From Egibacter rhizosphaerae (GTDB lineage: Bacteria; Actinomycetota; Nitriliruptoria; Euzebyales; Egibacteraceae): a stretch of DNA of 64,000 nt. The notes under the pieces were generated by a model, which was not told where the DNA came from, did not search any database, and saw nothing but the letters and a program-made list of their open reading frames with translations. Of this stretch, positions 43,728 to 53,036 are shown piece by piece. The translations under genes were made by a program, and so were the position numbers. The DNA is taken from NCBI RefSeq assembly GCF_004322855.1, contig NZ_CP036402.1:1798001-1862000 (forward strand). The letters are read 5' to 3'. The first letter of the stretch is position 1. The number at the start of each line of letters is the position of its first letter.

Positions 43728-43734
43728 CGATTCC

Positions 43735-44112
43735 TCAGTCGGGGATCGGGCGTCGACCCATGAACCCGAGCTCCACCGGATGCCAGTACGCCAGGTCGGG
43801 CTCGCGCTCCAGCCAGCACAGCAGGCCCTCACGGCCCTCGACCTGAGCCGGGAAGTCGAGCAGCAGCGGCGCGACGCCCTTGACCTGCAACCCTTGCTGG
43901 GTGAAGCCCTCGACGATGTCGTGCACGCGCGCCTCGAGCGCTTTGGCCTCGGGCACGCTGCTGTCCGGTGCCTCCGCGTGCTGGAGGTCGAACTGCGCGT
44001 CCGCGAGACGCCAACGCAGGTCGATGAGCCGTTCGGCCTGCTCGACGATGTCGGGCAGCGCGGCCCGCGCCTGCTCGACGCTGAAGTATCGGTCCACGGG
44101 ATCCGAGTCCAT
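43735..44112 (-). CDS. DUF2203 family protein
   Basis: A 125-residue protein with the DUF2203 pattern: RYFSVEQARAALPDIVEQAERLIDLRWRLADAQ at the start (long amphipathic helices), then VKGVAPLLLDFPAQVEGREGLLCWLEREPDLAYWHPVELGFMGRRPI. The ending with CWxxxEPxxxYWH and GFxGR is the signature. The family function is unknown. The ATG at 44112 follows CATACT by six bases, a weak leaderless candidate, and lacks an SD sequence. It probably leads the operon with the AlkZ-like gene. Confidence 0.85.
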   Translation of the reverse strand: MDSDPVDRYFSVEQARAALPDIVEQAERLIDLRWRLADAQFDLQHAEAPDSSVPEAKALEARVHDIVEGFTQQGLQVKGVAPLLLDFPAQVEGREGLLCWLEREPDLAYWHPVELGFMGRRPIPD

Positions 44113-44222
44113 GCCGGGAGTATGGGATCGACCGGCTCGGCTCGCCAGCCCTGCCACCCCGTCGGGACGACTCCCATGCCCCGGACGCGGGTAGGCCCCC
44201 TGCAGAGGGGGAGCATCCAGAG

Positions 44223-45068
44223 ATGTCCGACGTTCGCCGCCACGCCGCGCGCGCCCGCGAGCAGACGCCCTCCCTGTGGGTGGAGACGCTCCGGGGTGCC
44301 GGCGCTCGCAACGTGCTGCTGCTGGGCGCTGGCCTGGCCTTCTTCGGGCTGATCTCGGTCGGACCGTCGATCGCCATCGGCTTCGGGTTGCTGCAGTTCC
44401 TGGCCTCCTCGGAGGCCGTGGACGCCGTCATCGAGTTGCTCGAGGACACGCCCATCGACCGGTTCGGCCTGGTTGACGTGCTGCACGAGGTGGAGGATCA
44501 AGCCGGGCAGATCGCCGGCTTCAGTGCCGTCTTCCTCCTGTGGCCGGCCACGACGCTGGCAAGCGGCTGGGCGCGCGCCCTGAACGACGCCTTCGGCTTC
44601 GAGGGGCCGGGACCCACCGGTCTCAAGGGGCGCTTGCGCGGGCTGATCCCGGGCGCGGTGCTCCTCGTCGCCGCCTTCCTGCTGCTGATCGCGGTGTCGT
44701 TCGGCACGGCGCTCGTGGGCGAAGGCGTGCTGATCGCGCTCGTCATCGTTCCCGGCGCGATCGTGGTACAGCTGGCGGTGAACCTCGTCATCTACCGGTG
44801 GCTACCGAGCGAGCAACTCCCGTGGCGAGCACTGTGGCGGGGGGCGGTGCTCGCCACCGGCGGCGTCGTGCTCGGCACGCTGGCGTTCACGGCCGCGCTC
44901 GTCTTCGTCCAGGGCTTCGGGGACCAGTATCCCGAGCAGCTCGCGACCGCGATCGTCCTCGGGCTCTGGCTGTACCTGCTGAACCTCGCGCTGCTCACCG
45001 GCGCCGAGTACAACGCGGCACGACGCCGGCTGGAACGGGAGCGTGACGCTCCTATGCGACGAACGTGA
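44223..45068 (+). CDS. YihY/BrkB family membrane protein
   Basis: A 281-residue protein with six hydrophobic helices. The order GAGLAFFGLISVGPSIAIGFGLLQFL, GFSAVFLLWPATTLASGWARALNDAFG, IPGAVLLVAAFLLLIAVS and QLATAIVLGLWLYLLNLALLTGAEYNA matches YihY/BrkB, once confused with RNase BN. Its role is unclear, possibly transport or envelope maintenance. The ATG at 44223 follows GAGGGGGAG. The 3' end overlaps the convergent chromate transporter gene by 17 bases. Confidence 0.85.
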   Translation: MSDVRRHAARAREQTPSLWVETLRGAGARNVLLLGAGLAFFGLISVGPSIAIGFGLLQFLASSEAVDAVIELLEDTPIDRFGLVDVLHEVEDQAGQIAGFSAVFLLWPATTLASGWARALNDAFGFEGPGPTGLKGRLRGLIPGAVLLVAAFLLLIAVSFGTALVGEGVLIALVIVPGAIVVQLAVNLVIYRWLPSEQLPWRALWRGAVLATGGVVLGTLAFTAALVFVQGFGDQYPEQLATAIVLGLWLYLLNLALLTGAEYNAARRRLERERDAPMRRT

Positions 45069-46326
45069 TCCACAGGTAGCCGAGCAGTCCCCCGATGGGG
45101 ATCAGCAGGATCGCGCTGACCCGCGTCCACACGAGCGCCGCGAGCGCGGCCAGTGCGAGCGCACCGGTGGGCACGTCGACGATCACCCGCATGCCGATCT
45201 CCACCGCCACCGCGAGCATCACGCCCAGCACCGCCGCGGTCAGCCCCTTGAGCACCGCGCTCGCGACCTCGGACCGCTTGATCGCCGGCATCCACCGGCC
45301 CAGCAGCATCGCGAGGAAGAACGACGGGAAGAATATCGCCACCGTCGCGACGACGGCACCGGGCACGTCGCCGACCATGTAGCCCACCGCGGTGGAGACG
45401 GTGAACAGCGGCCCCGGGGTCATCTCGCCGATCACGATCGCCTCGATCAGCTGCTCGGTCGTGAGCAACCCGAACCGGTCGACGATGTCGGTCTGCAGAT
45501 ACGCCACCAGCAGGTAGCCACTGCCGAACAGCGTGACGCCGAACTTCGCGAACAGCCACGCGAGCTGCCAGACGAGATCCGGCGCGGCGGTCGGCGTCGG
45601 CGTCGTCGCGAGCCAGGGGGCCAGCGGCGTGATCACCATGCCGTTGACCCCGCGACGCGGCCGACGCTGCCACGGTCGCCAGCGGTACAGCACCACACCC
45701 GCGAGTGCGCCCAACGCGAGCACCACCAGCTCGTTGACCCCGAGCAACCCCAGGGCGAGCGCGCCGGCGAACACCCCGCGCGTCCTCCACTCGCTGGCCG
45801 CGGTCGGCGCCAGCCGCACCATCGCGGTGGCGATGACCGCGATCACCACCGGCTGGACGCCGTAGAACACCGCGTCCATCGCAGGCAGGTCGCGGAGCTC
45901 GACATAGAGCCACGTGAGCGCGAACGTGATCAGCGCCGCGGGCAGGATGAACGCGCTGCCGGCCGCCCACACGCCGGCGGTGCCGCGCTGCACGTAGCCG
46001 ATGTGCATCGTCATCTGCGTCGAGTTCGGCCCCGGCAGCAGGTTCGTCGCCGCCATGACGTCGAGGAAGTGCTGCCGGTGCACCCAGCGGCGTCGCTCGA
46101 CGACCTCCTTGTCCATCATCGCGATGTGCGCGACCGGCCCCCCGAACGCGACCACACCGAGCTTGAGGAACACCCCGAGCAGGCCGGGCCAGGACGCCGT
46201 CCGTTCGGCGTACTCCGGCTGGTGAGCGCCCTCCGCGCGCACCGGCGCCCGAGGGGCGCCCTCGTCGCCCCCGTCGTCACCCGAGTCCCCAGGCGCGGCA
46301 CCGGGCCCGGGCGCGCCCTCCGCCAT
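45052..46326 (-). CDS. chrA: ChrA-type chromate transporter
   Basis: A 424-residue membrane protein with two homologous halves. The first begins FLKLGVVAFGGPVAHIAMMDKEVVERRRW and has ATNLLPGPNSTQMTMHIGY. The second begins WLFAKFGVTLFGSGYLLVAYLQTDIVDR and has AIVIGEMTPGPLFTVSTAVGYMVG. These GGP and PGP motifs are the marks of the CHR family, which exports chromate. The N-terminus carries an unusual acidic tail of about 45 residues. The ATG at 46326 follows GAGGAGGGG. FMN reductases elsewhere in the window could add chromate reduction, but no link is shown. Confidence 0.87.
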   Translation of the reverse strand: MAEGAPGPGAAPGDSGDDGGDEGAPRAPVRAEGAHQPEYAERTASWPGLLGVFLKLGVVAFGGPVAHIAMMDKEVVERRRWVHRQHFLDVMAATNLLPGPNSTQMTMHIGYVQRGTAGVWAAGSAFILPAALITFALTWLYVELRDLPAMDAVFYGVQPVVIAVIATAMVRLAPTAASEWRTRGVFAGALALGLLGVNELVVLALGALAGVVLYRWRPWQRRPRRGVNGMVITPLAPWLATTPTPTAAPDLVWQLAWLFAKFGVTLFGSGYLLVAYLQTDIVDRFGLLTTEQLIEAIVIGEMTPGPLFTVSTAVGYMVGDVPGAVVATVAIFFPSFFLAMLLGRWMPAIKRSEVASAVLKGLTAAVLGVMLAVAVEIGMRVIVDVPTGALALAALAALVWTRVSAILLIPIGGLLGYLWITFVA

Positions 46327-46517
46327 GCGACATCCCCTCCTCGGCAACGCGATGAGTATCGGGCCTCGAAATCGGGGGCTGCAAAGCCACGAGGAGCGAC
46401 CTCGCATCCGATCAGGGTGGTAAGGGCTGGGCCGCGGCCACCACGGGGTCGAGTCGATAGGCTGGCTGGCTGCCGTCGCCTGGATCGGCTACCGGACGCG
46501 GCAAACAAGCGTCGGAC

Positions 46518-47210
46518 TTGCCCCCGGCCGAGCCAAGTGAGGACGAGATCGAACGGTCCGCTCTGCGTCGCACGCTGCGACACGTGCGCCTGCCCGTGTT
46601 CACGGGGAGGGCGCGACCTGCTGCGCTCGCCGCAGGGGTCCTGATCGCGGGGTTCGGCATCTCGTCGATGCTGTGGGCGGAGCTGGGCATCGGGCCGTAC
46701 GACCTGCTCATCGACGGGGTCGCGACGCAGCTCGGCGTCACGTTCGGGGTCGCGAGCGTGCTCCTGTCGGGCATCGTCACCGTGCTCGGCTGGCGTCTCG
46801 GCGGCGAGGTGGGCCCGGCGACGGTCCTGCTGGTGTTCGCCCTCGGTCCGATCATCGACCTGTGGGGATGGCTGTACCCCGAGGTGCCCGAGCTGCTCGC
46901 CGCGCGCTTGCTCGCGCTCATCGGCGGACTCGCGCTCGCCGCCTACGGCCTGTCGATGGTGATCGCCGCGCGGTTCGGTGCGGGCCCGGTCGAGGTGCTC
47001 ATGCTCGCGTTGACCGGCCGCGGCTGGTCGGTGGGGCGCGTGCGAACCGTGATGGAGCTCACCATGTTCCTCACGGGCTGGCTGCTCGGTGGCGCGATCG
47101 GCCTCGGGACGGTGGTCATCGCCGTGAGCATCGGCCACCTCTTCTCGGCGTTCCTGCCCGCCGAGGTGCGCGGGGATCGAGCGGCCCGGGAGAGCGCGCC
47201 CTGCCGGTAG
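46518..47210 (+). CDS. YczE/YitT-like membrane protein
   Basis: A 230-residue protein with five or six helices. GVLIAGFGISSMLWAELGIGPYDLLIDGVATQLGVTFGVASVLLSGIVTVLGW and GLSMVIAARFGAGPVEVLMLALTGR (a second GxGPxD/E-like motif) match the YczE/YyaS group, putative membrane sensors or transporters of unknown substrate. The start is doubtful: TTG at 46518 lacks a good SD, and a GTG about 66 bases downstream would remove a charged tail. Confidence 0.75.
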   Translation: MPPAEPSEDEIERSALRRTLRHVRLPVFTGRARPAALAAGVLIAGFGISSMLWAELGIGPYDLLIDGVATQLGVTFGVASVLLSGIVTVLGWRLGGEVGPATVLLVFALGPIIDLWGWLYPEVPELLAARLLALIGGLALAAYGLSMVIAARFGAGPVEVLMLALTGRGWSVGRVRTVMELTMFLTGWLLGGAIGLGTVVIAVSIGHLFSAFLPAEVRGDRAARESAPCR

Positions 47211-47357
47211 GGGCCACGGGCAGGATGGCTGGCCCCCGGGAATAGTGCACTGAGCCGCGCACGACCTTATTAAGCCATGCTTAACCCCGCACGGGGTAAG
47301 TCGACCGTCGGTTGCATAACGCCGAAGCATCGACGCCACGGAAGTCGGGGATCATTC

Positions 47358-49025
47358 ATGGGTTCACGTGCCATCAAACAGTCCACGGTCATGCTGATCG
47401 CCGCCGTCTTCCTGGCGGCAGTGACGGTCCTTCTTCTGCTCGCTGTCTGGTTCTCCAGCAGCGCCAACGACCAACTCGCGGACGCACAAGAGAACCGCAT
47501 GCGGTTGTCGGCCCTGGGCGACCAGGTCGCTGACTCCTCCGCATTCCTCACCGATCAAGTGCGGAGCTACGTCATGACCGGCGATCCCGACTTCCTTGAC
47601 GACTACTGGGAGGAGGTTGAGGTCACGCAAAGCCAGAACGCCGCGCTCGAGGAACTCGAGGCGCTCGGCGTGCCCGACGAGGATCTCGCACTGGTCGACG
47701 AGGCCAACGCGAACTCGGTTGAGCTCGTCGACACCGAGGCCCGGGCGATGCGGCTGATGCTGGAGGCCGAGGGGGTCAGCGAAGCAGCCATGCCCGGTGC
47801 CGTCGCCGACTTCGACCTCAGCACGGACGACGTCACGGCGTCCCCCGACGAGCAGGTCGCGACCGCGCAGTCCCTCGTGTTCGACGACGAGTACCGCGGC
47901 CACGTCGAATCGATCATGGGCCCGCTCACGGAGTTCAATCAGCGCCTAGCCGAACAGGCTGACGCCGCCGCGGCCGACGCGGAAGCCCGCAACAGCCTGG
48001 GCCAGGGGCTCCTGCTGACGCTCGCCCTCGCCATCCCGGTGGGCATCGCCGGGCTCCTGTGGCTGATCCAAACCAAGGTTTCGCGCCCCATCAGCCGCTT
48101 CGGGCAGGCGTTGGACGCCCGCGACCCCGACGACCGGAGTTTCCGCCTGGTGCCGCAGGGCACCGCCGAGACGAGGGGGCTCGCCGAGGCACTCAACGAT
48201 CAGATGGCCCAGACGAGCGAGCTACTCGCGTCCCTGCACGTCACGTCCGAGTCGACGGCGAACGAGGCCCACGTCGTGTCGGCAGCCTCCGAGCAGGTCA
48301 GCCAGAACGTGACCACCGTAGCCACCGCAGTCGAAGAGATGAACAGCAGCGTCCGCGAGATTGCGCAGAGCGCGAACGAGGCCAGTCAGGTCGCCGGAGA
48401 GGCCGTCGAGCGCGCCGCCGGCACGAACGACACAGTCGACCGGCTCGGCCAGTCCACCCGCGAGATCGATCGTGTCCTGGAACTGATCACCTCGATCGCG
48501 GAGCAAACGAACCTCCTCGCACTCAATGCCACGATCGAGGCCGCCCGTGCCGGCGACGCCGGGAAGGGATTCGCCGTGGTAGCCGGTGAGGTCAAGGCGC
48601 TCGCACAGCAGACCAGCAAGGCCACTGAGGACATCGGTCAGCGCGTCACCGCCATTCAGACCGACACGGCGCACGCCGTGGAGGAGATCGGCGGGATCAG
48701 CGAGATAATTGACAGGATCAACGCCCTGCAACAGACGATCTCCTCGGCGGTCGACGAGCAATCGGCCACGACCGCCGAGATCGCCCGTAACGTGAGTGAA
48801 GCCGCCCAGGGGGTCGACGAGGTCTCCGAAGGCGTCGGGCGTGTCGCCGCGGTCGCCCGTGGGGATCGAGACACAGACAGCGGCCCCAGCACCGGCCAGC
48901 CGCAACGACGCGCGGACGCGGCGTCGGAGCAGCGTCGAAGCGTCGGCGTCTTCCGGTCGCGTGGGCAGGGCCGCGGTTCACTGGCGGATGACACCGAAGA
49001 GGAGGCGCTCGCCTCGGCGCCCTGA
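47358..49025 (+). CDS. Methyl-accepting chemotaxis protein
   Basis: A 555-residue chemoreceptor. A first membrane helix (about 10-33), an extracellular helical sensor with many acidic residues (35-215), a second helix (about 222-240), a short HAMP-like linker ([17 protein letters not shown]) and a long cytoplasmic coiled coil follow. The CheA/CheW-binding tip [23 protein letters not shown] is intact. The ATG at 47358 precedes [12 protein letters not shown]. The intergenic region and gene are less GC-rich than their surroundings (for example TTATTAAG near 47267), which may hint at transfer. No other motility genes are in the window. Confidence 0.9.
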   Translation: MGSRAIKQSTVMLIAAVFLAAVTVLLLLAVWFSSSANDQLADAQENRMRLSALGDQVADSSAFLTDQVRSYVMTGDPDFLDDYWEEVEVTQSQNAALEELEALGVPDEDLALVDEANANSVELVDTEARAMRLMLEAEGVSEAAMPGAVADFDLSTDDVTASPDEQVATAQSLVFDDEYRGHVESIMGPLTEFNQRLAEQADAAAADAEARNSLGQGLLLTLALAIPVGIAGLLWLIQTKVSRPISRFGQALDARDPDDRSFRLVPQGTAETRGLAEALNDQMAQTSELLASLHVTSESTANEAHVVSAASEQVSQNVTTVATAVEEMNSSVREIAQSANEASQVAGEAVERAAGTNDTVDRLGQSTREIDRVLELITSIAEQTNLLALNATIEAARAGDAGKGFAVVAGEVKALAQQTSKATEDIGQRVTAIQTDTAHAVEEIGGISEIIDRINALQQTISSAVDEQSATTAEIARNVSEAAQGVDEVSEGVGRVAAVARGDRDTDSGPSTGQPQRRADAASEQRRSVGVFRSRGQGRGSLADDTEEEALASAP

Positions 49026-49130
49026 CCGTCGGCACGTCCGGCTCGCCCTCACCATCCGTGGTGACCCCATCGGGTTCCCGCTGCATCATCCCAGTCCACA
49101 AAGGTCCCCCTCGTGGGCTGGGATGACCCC

Positions 49131-50222
49131 TCACTGCACCAGGGCCGCGACCTGTGTGGCGCTCATGCCGTGCCCAGCCCCGCGGCGTCGACCAGGAGCC
49201 GGTCGCTGCCGAAGTTCCCGGACTTCAACAGGAGCCGGACGTGCGATCCGTCGATGGTGCGGCACCAGGGCACGCCGCGTTCCTGCTCCTCGAGGACCTC
49301 GACGTGGCCGACATCGAGCCGCTCGAGCAGCCAGCGCCGACCCGGAGGGATGCTCGACAAGGTCGAGTCGGTGCGCGGGCATCGCCTCCCTCGCGACAGC
49401 CAGCTGGCGCAGCGTCGCCTCCGAGCAGCTGCCCGACAGCACCAACACCGGACCCGCCCCGCGACCACCCGCGTCGTCGTCCGCAGGCAGCGCTGCGGCC
49501 GGCAGGTGCCGCGCGAGCGCGCCCGCGAGCCCCGCGCCCCCGGTGACCACGGGGTCGTCCACCGTCGCCCGCGCGAGCTCGTCGAGGTCGTCCTCGCTGA
49601 CGACGTCGGTGACCGCATAGCGCGTGCCCCGGCCCGCGAGCTCCTCGAGCCGGTCGCGCACGACCTCCGCGCCCGCGTGGACAGTCGGCAGATCGACCAA
49701 GCCGACGTCGTGCGGGGTCTGGCGACCCAGAACCCGCACGATGCTCGAATCCGTCATCGGCGTGAGCGGATGATCACGCAACGACGACTCCGACAGCAGC
49801 ACGTCGTCCACGAACAAGTGCCCTTGGTACATCGTGCGTCGATGCTCCGGTGAACTCGGGCACATCGCCGCCAGCGAGGCGCCCGCCTCGTCCACGAGCG
49901 CGTCGCAGACCGGCCCGATATTGCCCTCGTCGCTCGGATCGAACGTCGAGCAGTACTTCACGAACAGCCGCGGCGCCCCCAGCTCGCGCAGCCACCGAGC
50001 CGCGACCCTGGTCGCCTCCACCGCTTCGCCCGCGGGACAGTGGCGGGTCTTGAGCGCCACCACCACCGCATCAACAGGCGGCAGCGACCCAGCGCACGAC
50101 TCGGGCGTCCCTCCGAACAACAGCAGCGTCCGCAGCCCTCCGCGGCGCAACGCCGCCGCCACATCCGCACCACCGGTGTAATCGTCCGCCACGCAACCCA
50201 GCTGCAGGGGTGGCTGGCTCAC
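49131..50222 (-). pseudogene. Four-carbon acid sugar kinase (OtnK/DUF1537-like), internally deleted and frameshifted
   Basis: The first 290 codons read as a sugar-acid kinase N-terminus: GCVADDYTGGADVAAALRRGG, VKYCSTFDPSDEGNIGPV and VVTGGAGLAGALARHL, then VLVLSGSCSEATLRQLAVAR. Near 49340 the family sequence breaks. The final motif appears in another frame (VPWCRTIDGSHVRLLLKSGNFGSD, ending at 49163), and about 100 family residues between are missing. The kinase should be inactive. Its GTG overlaps the dehalogenase stop (GTGA), so it was once translated with it. Related kinases act on erythronate or threonate-type acids. Confidence 0.8.
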
Positions 50223-51103
50223 GGGTCGAGGAACTCGAGGAGGTGCTTGAGGACCGCGTCGGGCTCCTCCTCGGGCACGTAGTGACCGCAGGGCAGCCCG
50301 TGACCCCGGACGTCACGCGCGTAGCGCTGCCAGATGGGCACGAGGTCGCCCCACACGCTGCCGGTGTGGCTCCTCTCGCCCCACAGGACGAGCAGCGGCG
50401 ACTCGACGTACCGCTTCCCGTAGTCCGCGTCGTCGATCTCGAAGTCGAACCCGATGGTGGCGCGGTAGTCGTTGCAGCTGCCGCGGATGGTCTGCTCGTC
50501 GAAGCACTCGATGTACTCCTCGAGCGCCTCCTCGCTGAAGGGACGCAGCCCGATGCCCGGCTTGCCGATCTTCTTCTCCATGTACCAGCGCGCCGAGACC
50601 GCGCCCATCATCCCCTCGGGCAGATCCGGGGGTTGGGCCATGAACAGCCAGTGCCACGACTTGTACGCCCAGTCCTTGCTGGTGTTGGTCCACACGTGGT
50701 GCGTCGGCAGGATGTCCAGCACCGCGGCCTGCTCGACGGCCTGCGGCGCATCCAGGCACAACCGATGCACCACACGTGCCCCGCGATCGTGCCCCACGGC
50801 GTGAAAGCTCGTGTAGCCGAGCTGACCCATCACCTCCAGCTGGTCCTGGGCCATCGCGCGGAACGAGTAGTTGCCGTAGTCCTCGGTCGCCTCGGGCGCG
50901 CTGCTGCGGCCGTAACCGCGCAGATCCGGCGCCACGACGTAGAAGCGCTCGGCCAGCTGCGGCGCGATCTTGTGCCAGCTCGCACTGGTCAGCGGATTGC
51001 CGTGGAGCAACACCAACGGCGACCCGCCCGGGTTTCCGCCGTGGCGCACGCGAATGGTCGCCCCTCGCGTGACGAAGTCGACCTCCTGGAATCCCTCGAA
51101 CAT
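50219..51103 (-). CDS. Fluoroacetate/haloacetate dehalogenase-like alpha/beta-hydrolase
   Basis: A 294-residue hydrolase. LLHGNPLTSASW holds the oxyanion residues, VAPDLRGYGRSS the Arg pair that binds carboxylate in fluoroacetate dehalogenases, the nucleophile Asp is in AVGHDRGARVVHRL (about residue 106), HWLFMAQPPDLPE gives the lid with His/Trp, and the catalytic His is in LPCGHYVPEEEPD. This pattern is close to haloacetate dehalogenase H-1. The ATG at 51103 follows GGGAGGG. The GntR gene is divergent and the broken sugar-acid kinase follows in the same operon. Confidence 0.83.
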   Translation of the reverse strand: MFEGFQEVDFVTRGATIRVRHGGNPGGSPLVLLHGNPLTSASWHKIAPQLAERFYVVAPDLRGYGRSSAPEATEDYGNYSFRAMAQDQLEVMGQLGYTSFHAVGHDRGARVVHRLCLDAPQAVEQAAVLDILPTHHVWTNTSKDWAYKSWHWLFMAQPPDLPEGMMGAVSARWYMEKKIGKPGIGLRPFSEEALEEYIECFDEQTIRGSCNDYRATIGFDFEIDDADYGKRYVESPLLVLWGERSHTGSVWGDLVPIWQRYARDVRGHGLPCGHYVPEEEPDAVLKHLLEFLDP

Positions 51104-51168
51104 GCCCTCCCCGATGCGTGAACCCTTGGGCGCTGCAGAGCGACGACCAGCCCGACCCGCGGCGGCGG

Positions 51169-51222
51169 ATAATACAGTTTGTAGGTTGCAGGCTACGAGG
51201 GTCAAACGTCGATGGATAGACT
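51169..51222. promoter_or_regulatory. Divergent promoters and probable GntR operator
   Basis: TATTAT (51174-51169, minus) is a good -10 for the dehalogenase gene, and TAGACT (51217-51222, plus) for the GntR gene. Between them TTGTAG (51179-51184) and CTACGA (51193-51198) form an inverted repeat with eight bases between arms, as expected for a GntR/FCD operator. Confidence 0.5.
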
Positions 51223-51310
51223 CCCACGGCACTGGCGGGTCTGCGTCGCACCCTGACCGAGACCGTGCCGAGGGTTCGGCCAAGCGTGGGGTGACCCCGG
51301 GGAGGGTGAA

Positions 51311-52102
51311 ATGCAACGACCGGACGGCCCGCCCACCACCGCGGGGCCCTATCAGACGAAGAGCGAGTACGCCTACGAGACGGTGCGGGCACAGATCGTC
51401 TCCGGAGCCCTCACTCCCGGTGAGGTGGTCCATCAGGAGGTCCTGGCCAGGCAGCTCTCGGTGAGCATCACGCCGCTGCGTGAGGCGCTCCGGCGTCTGC
51501 AGGCGGAGGGGCTGGTCGAGCTCGGACCCCACCGGGATGCCCGCGTGTCCACCCTGAGCGCCCAGGAGGGCAGGGACATCCTCGAGATGCGTCGGGCACT
51601 CGAGCCCTACGCCGCCTCGCTCGCGGCCGAGCGACACACCGACGAGCAGATGACGAGGATGCGCCAAGCCGCCAACGAACTCGCCCCCATCCCCGAGGAG
51701 CCGGGGATGGCCGACCTCGAGGCGCATCGTCGCTTCCACGATCTCGTCTATCGAGCGGCCGGGAACGCGCTCCTGCTCGAGAGCCTCAATCGGTTGTGGG
51801 ACAAGTCCGACCGCTACCGGTGGTATGCCCTGCGCTCCGGGCGCGAGGAGGGTGAGCGCGAGGAGACGAGTGAGCAGCACGAAGCGTTGCTGCACTGCAT
51901 CGAGAGCCGGGACGCCGAGGGCGCCGCCAAGGCCGCGCTCGACCACGTCGATTCGAGCCTCGGGGTGCGCGCCGCGGCGTGGCTCGAGGAGAGCCGTTCA
52001 GCAGCCGCAGGGAATCGGAGGGACCATGCCGTTGGTCGAGATCAGCGTGAGCGAGGGCAGGGACGAGCAGCAACTGCGGCAGCTGACGCGAACGACGCAT
52101 GA
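51311..52102 (+). CDS. GntR-family regulator (FCD/FadR subgroup)
   Basis: A 263-residue regulator. The winged helix spans about 15-85 (YETVRAQIVSGALTPGEVVHQEVLARQLSVSITPLREALRRLQAEGLVEL). The all-helical FCD ligand domain follows, with metal-site residues in DLEAHRRFHDLVYRAAGN and EQHEALLHCIESRD. The ATG at 51311 follows GGGGAGGG. The C-terminal 40 residues are unusual and overlap the tautomerase gene by 77 bases; the natural end may have been lost. It is divergent from the dehalogenase, its likely target. Confidence 0.86.
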   Translation: MQRPDGPPTTAGPYQTKSEYAYETVRAQIVSGALTPGEVVHQEVLARQLSVSITPLREALRRLQAEGLVELGPHRDARVSTLSAQEGRDILEMRRALEPYAASLAAERHTDEQMTRMRQAANELAPIPEEPGMADLEAHRRFHDLVYRAAGNALLLESLNRLWDKSDRYRWYALRSGREEGEREETSEQHEALLHCIESRDAEGAAKAALDHVDSSLGVRAAAWLEESRSAAAGNRRDHAVGRDQRERGQGRAATAAADANDA

Positions 52103-52328
52103 GGCCGTCACGTCCAGCCTCGGGGTTCGGGACGAGTCCGTGCGGGTGATCGTCCGGGAGGTCCCCCCGACACTGTGGTCGGCTGGTGGGAGACCCTGGC
52201 GGAGCGGCGCCAGCGAAGCTGAGCCCGCGGGCCATCTATCTGCGCGGCAGCCAATTCAGGCTCGCCTGGCGCGGACCACCAGCAGACGGGACGTGCTGGT
52301 GACGTCCTCGCCGCACCATCCCCCGTGA
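52026..52328 (+). CDS. 4-oxalocrotonate tautomerase-like protein, frameshifted near its end
   Basis: The first 50 codons are a normal tautomerase: MPLVEISVSEGRDEQQLRQL with the catalytic Pro at position 2, then GVRDESVRVIVREVPPTLWSAGG. After that the frame leaves the family. If one G were added in the run near 52181, the chain would continue ETLAERRQRS and stop at 52222, the normal 65-residue length. As written the product gains a foreign tail to 52328. The core may still fold. It overlaps the GntR gene and the 3' end of the convergent methyltransferase. Confidence 0.7.
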   Translation: MPLVEISVSEGRDEQQLRQLTRTTHEAVTSSLGVRDESVRVIVREVPPTLWSAGGRPWRSGASEAEPAGHLSARQPIQARLARTTSRRDVLVTSSPHHPP

Positions 52329-52990
52329 ATCTCGACGTCGTCGAAGCCGGCGTCGTGGACCGTGGTCCGCAGCGTGTCGGCGTCGCGGAAGTACAAGACG
52401 CTGGTGTACACCCTGTCGGCGCCGTCGGGCAGGACGTTGTGGGCGTCGAAGGTTACGCGCTGGCCGGCGACGTCGGCGACCTCGAGCCACTCGGTGAGCC
52501 GGCCGAGGTCGGTGTGGCGTTCGGCGTAGGTGGCGTCGCGCGTCCACTGGTGCCACTCGCGTGCTGATGGGTTTCGCGACTCGAAGCTCAAAACGCCGCC
52601 GGGCCGCAGCGCTGCACTGCTGCGTTCGAGGGCGGTGGCGAGCTCGTCGGGCTCGAGGTGCATGATCGCGTTGCCGGTGCACAGCACCAGGTCGATGTCG
52701 CCAGTAGGTGCGATCGACGTGGCATCGCCCCGGATCCAGGTGACGTTCTCGGCTCCGGGCTGCCGTTGGGCCCAGTCGAGCATGGTGTGGCTCGGGTCGA
52801 TGCCGGTGGCCGAGCGGCCTGCGGTGGCGAGGCTGCGAGTGAGCAGCCCTGTGCCGCAGCCGAGGTCCACGATGCGAAGGGCCCCCACGGCGTGTGCCAA
52901 CGCGCGATAGAAGTCGTGATCGGCCCCACCGGGGTTGTCGACGTCGTAGAGCGCCACGAGTTCGGGGTCGCCGTAGGGGTCGGTCGTCAC
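52256..52990 (-). CDS. Class I SAM-dependent methyltransferase
   Basis: A 244-residue methyltransferase. It begins TTDPYGDPELVALYDVDNPGG, followed by motif I IVDLGCGTGLLTRSLATAG, GIDPSHTMLDWAQRQPG (ribose-binding acid), and IDLVLCTGNAIMHLEPDEL. The C-terminal beta-rich half (FRDADTLRTTVHDAGFDDVEIHGGW) is typical of the ubiE-like/Methyltransf_25 group. The substrate is unknown. The start was taken as GTG at 52990, which has TGAGGTG upstream; two upstream starts are possible. The AhpD-like gene ends 46 bases upstream. Confidence 0.8.
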   Translation of the reverse strand: MTTDPYGDPELVALYDVDNPGGADHDFYRALAHAVGALRIVDLGCGTGLLTRSLATAGRSATGIDPSHTMLDWAQRQPGAENVTWIRGDATSIAPTGDIDLVLCTGNAIMHLEPDELATALERSSAALRPGGVLSFESRNPSAREWHQWTRDATYAERHTDLGRLTEWLEVADVAGQRVTFDAHNVLPDGADRVYTSVLYFRDADTLRTTVHDAGFDDVEIHGGWCGEDVTSTSRLLVVRARRA

Positions 52991-53036
52991 CGTGGACACC
53001 TCAGGGCGGTCGCAGACGGTTCCGGGTGGTCGTGGG

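Noticed and set aside
47211-47357. A flagellar sigma-28 promoter before the chemoreceptor
   Set aside because: TAAG and GCCGAAGC occur, but their spacing is too long for the TAAA-N15-GCCGATAA consensus.
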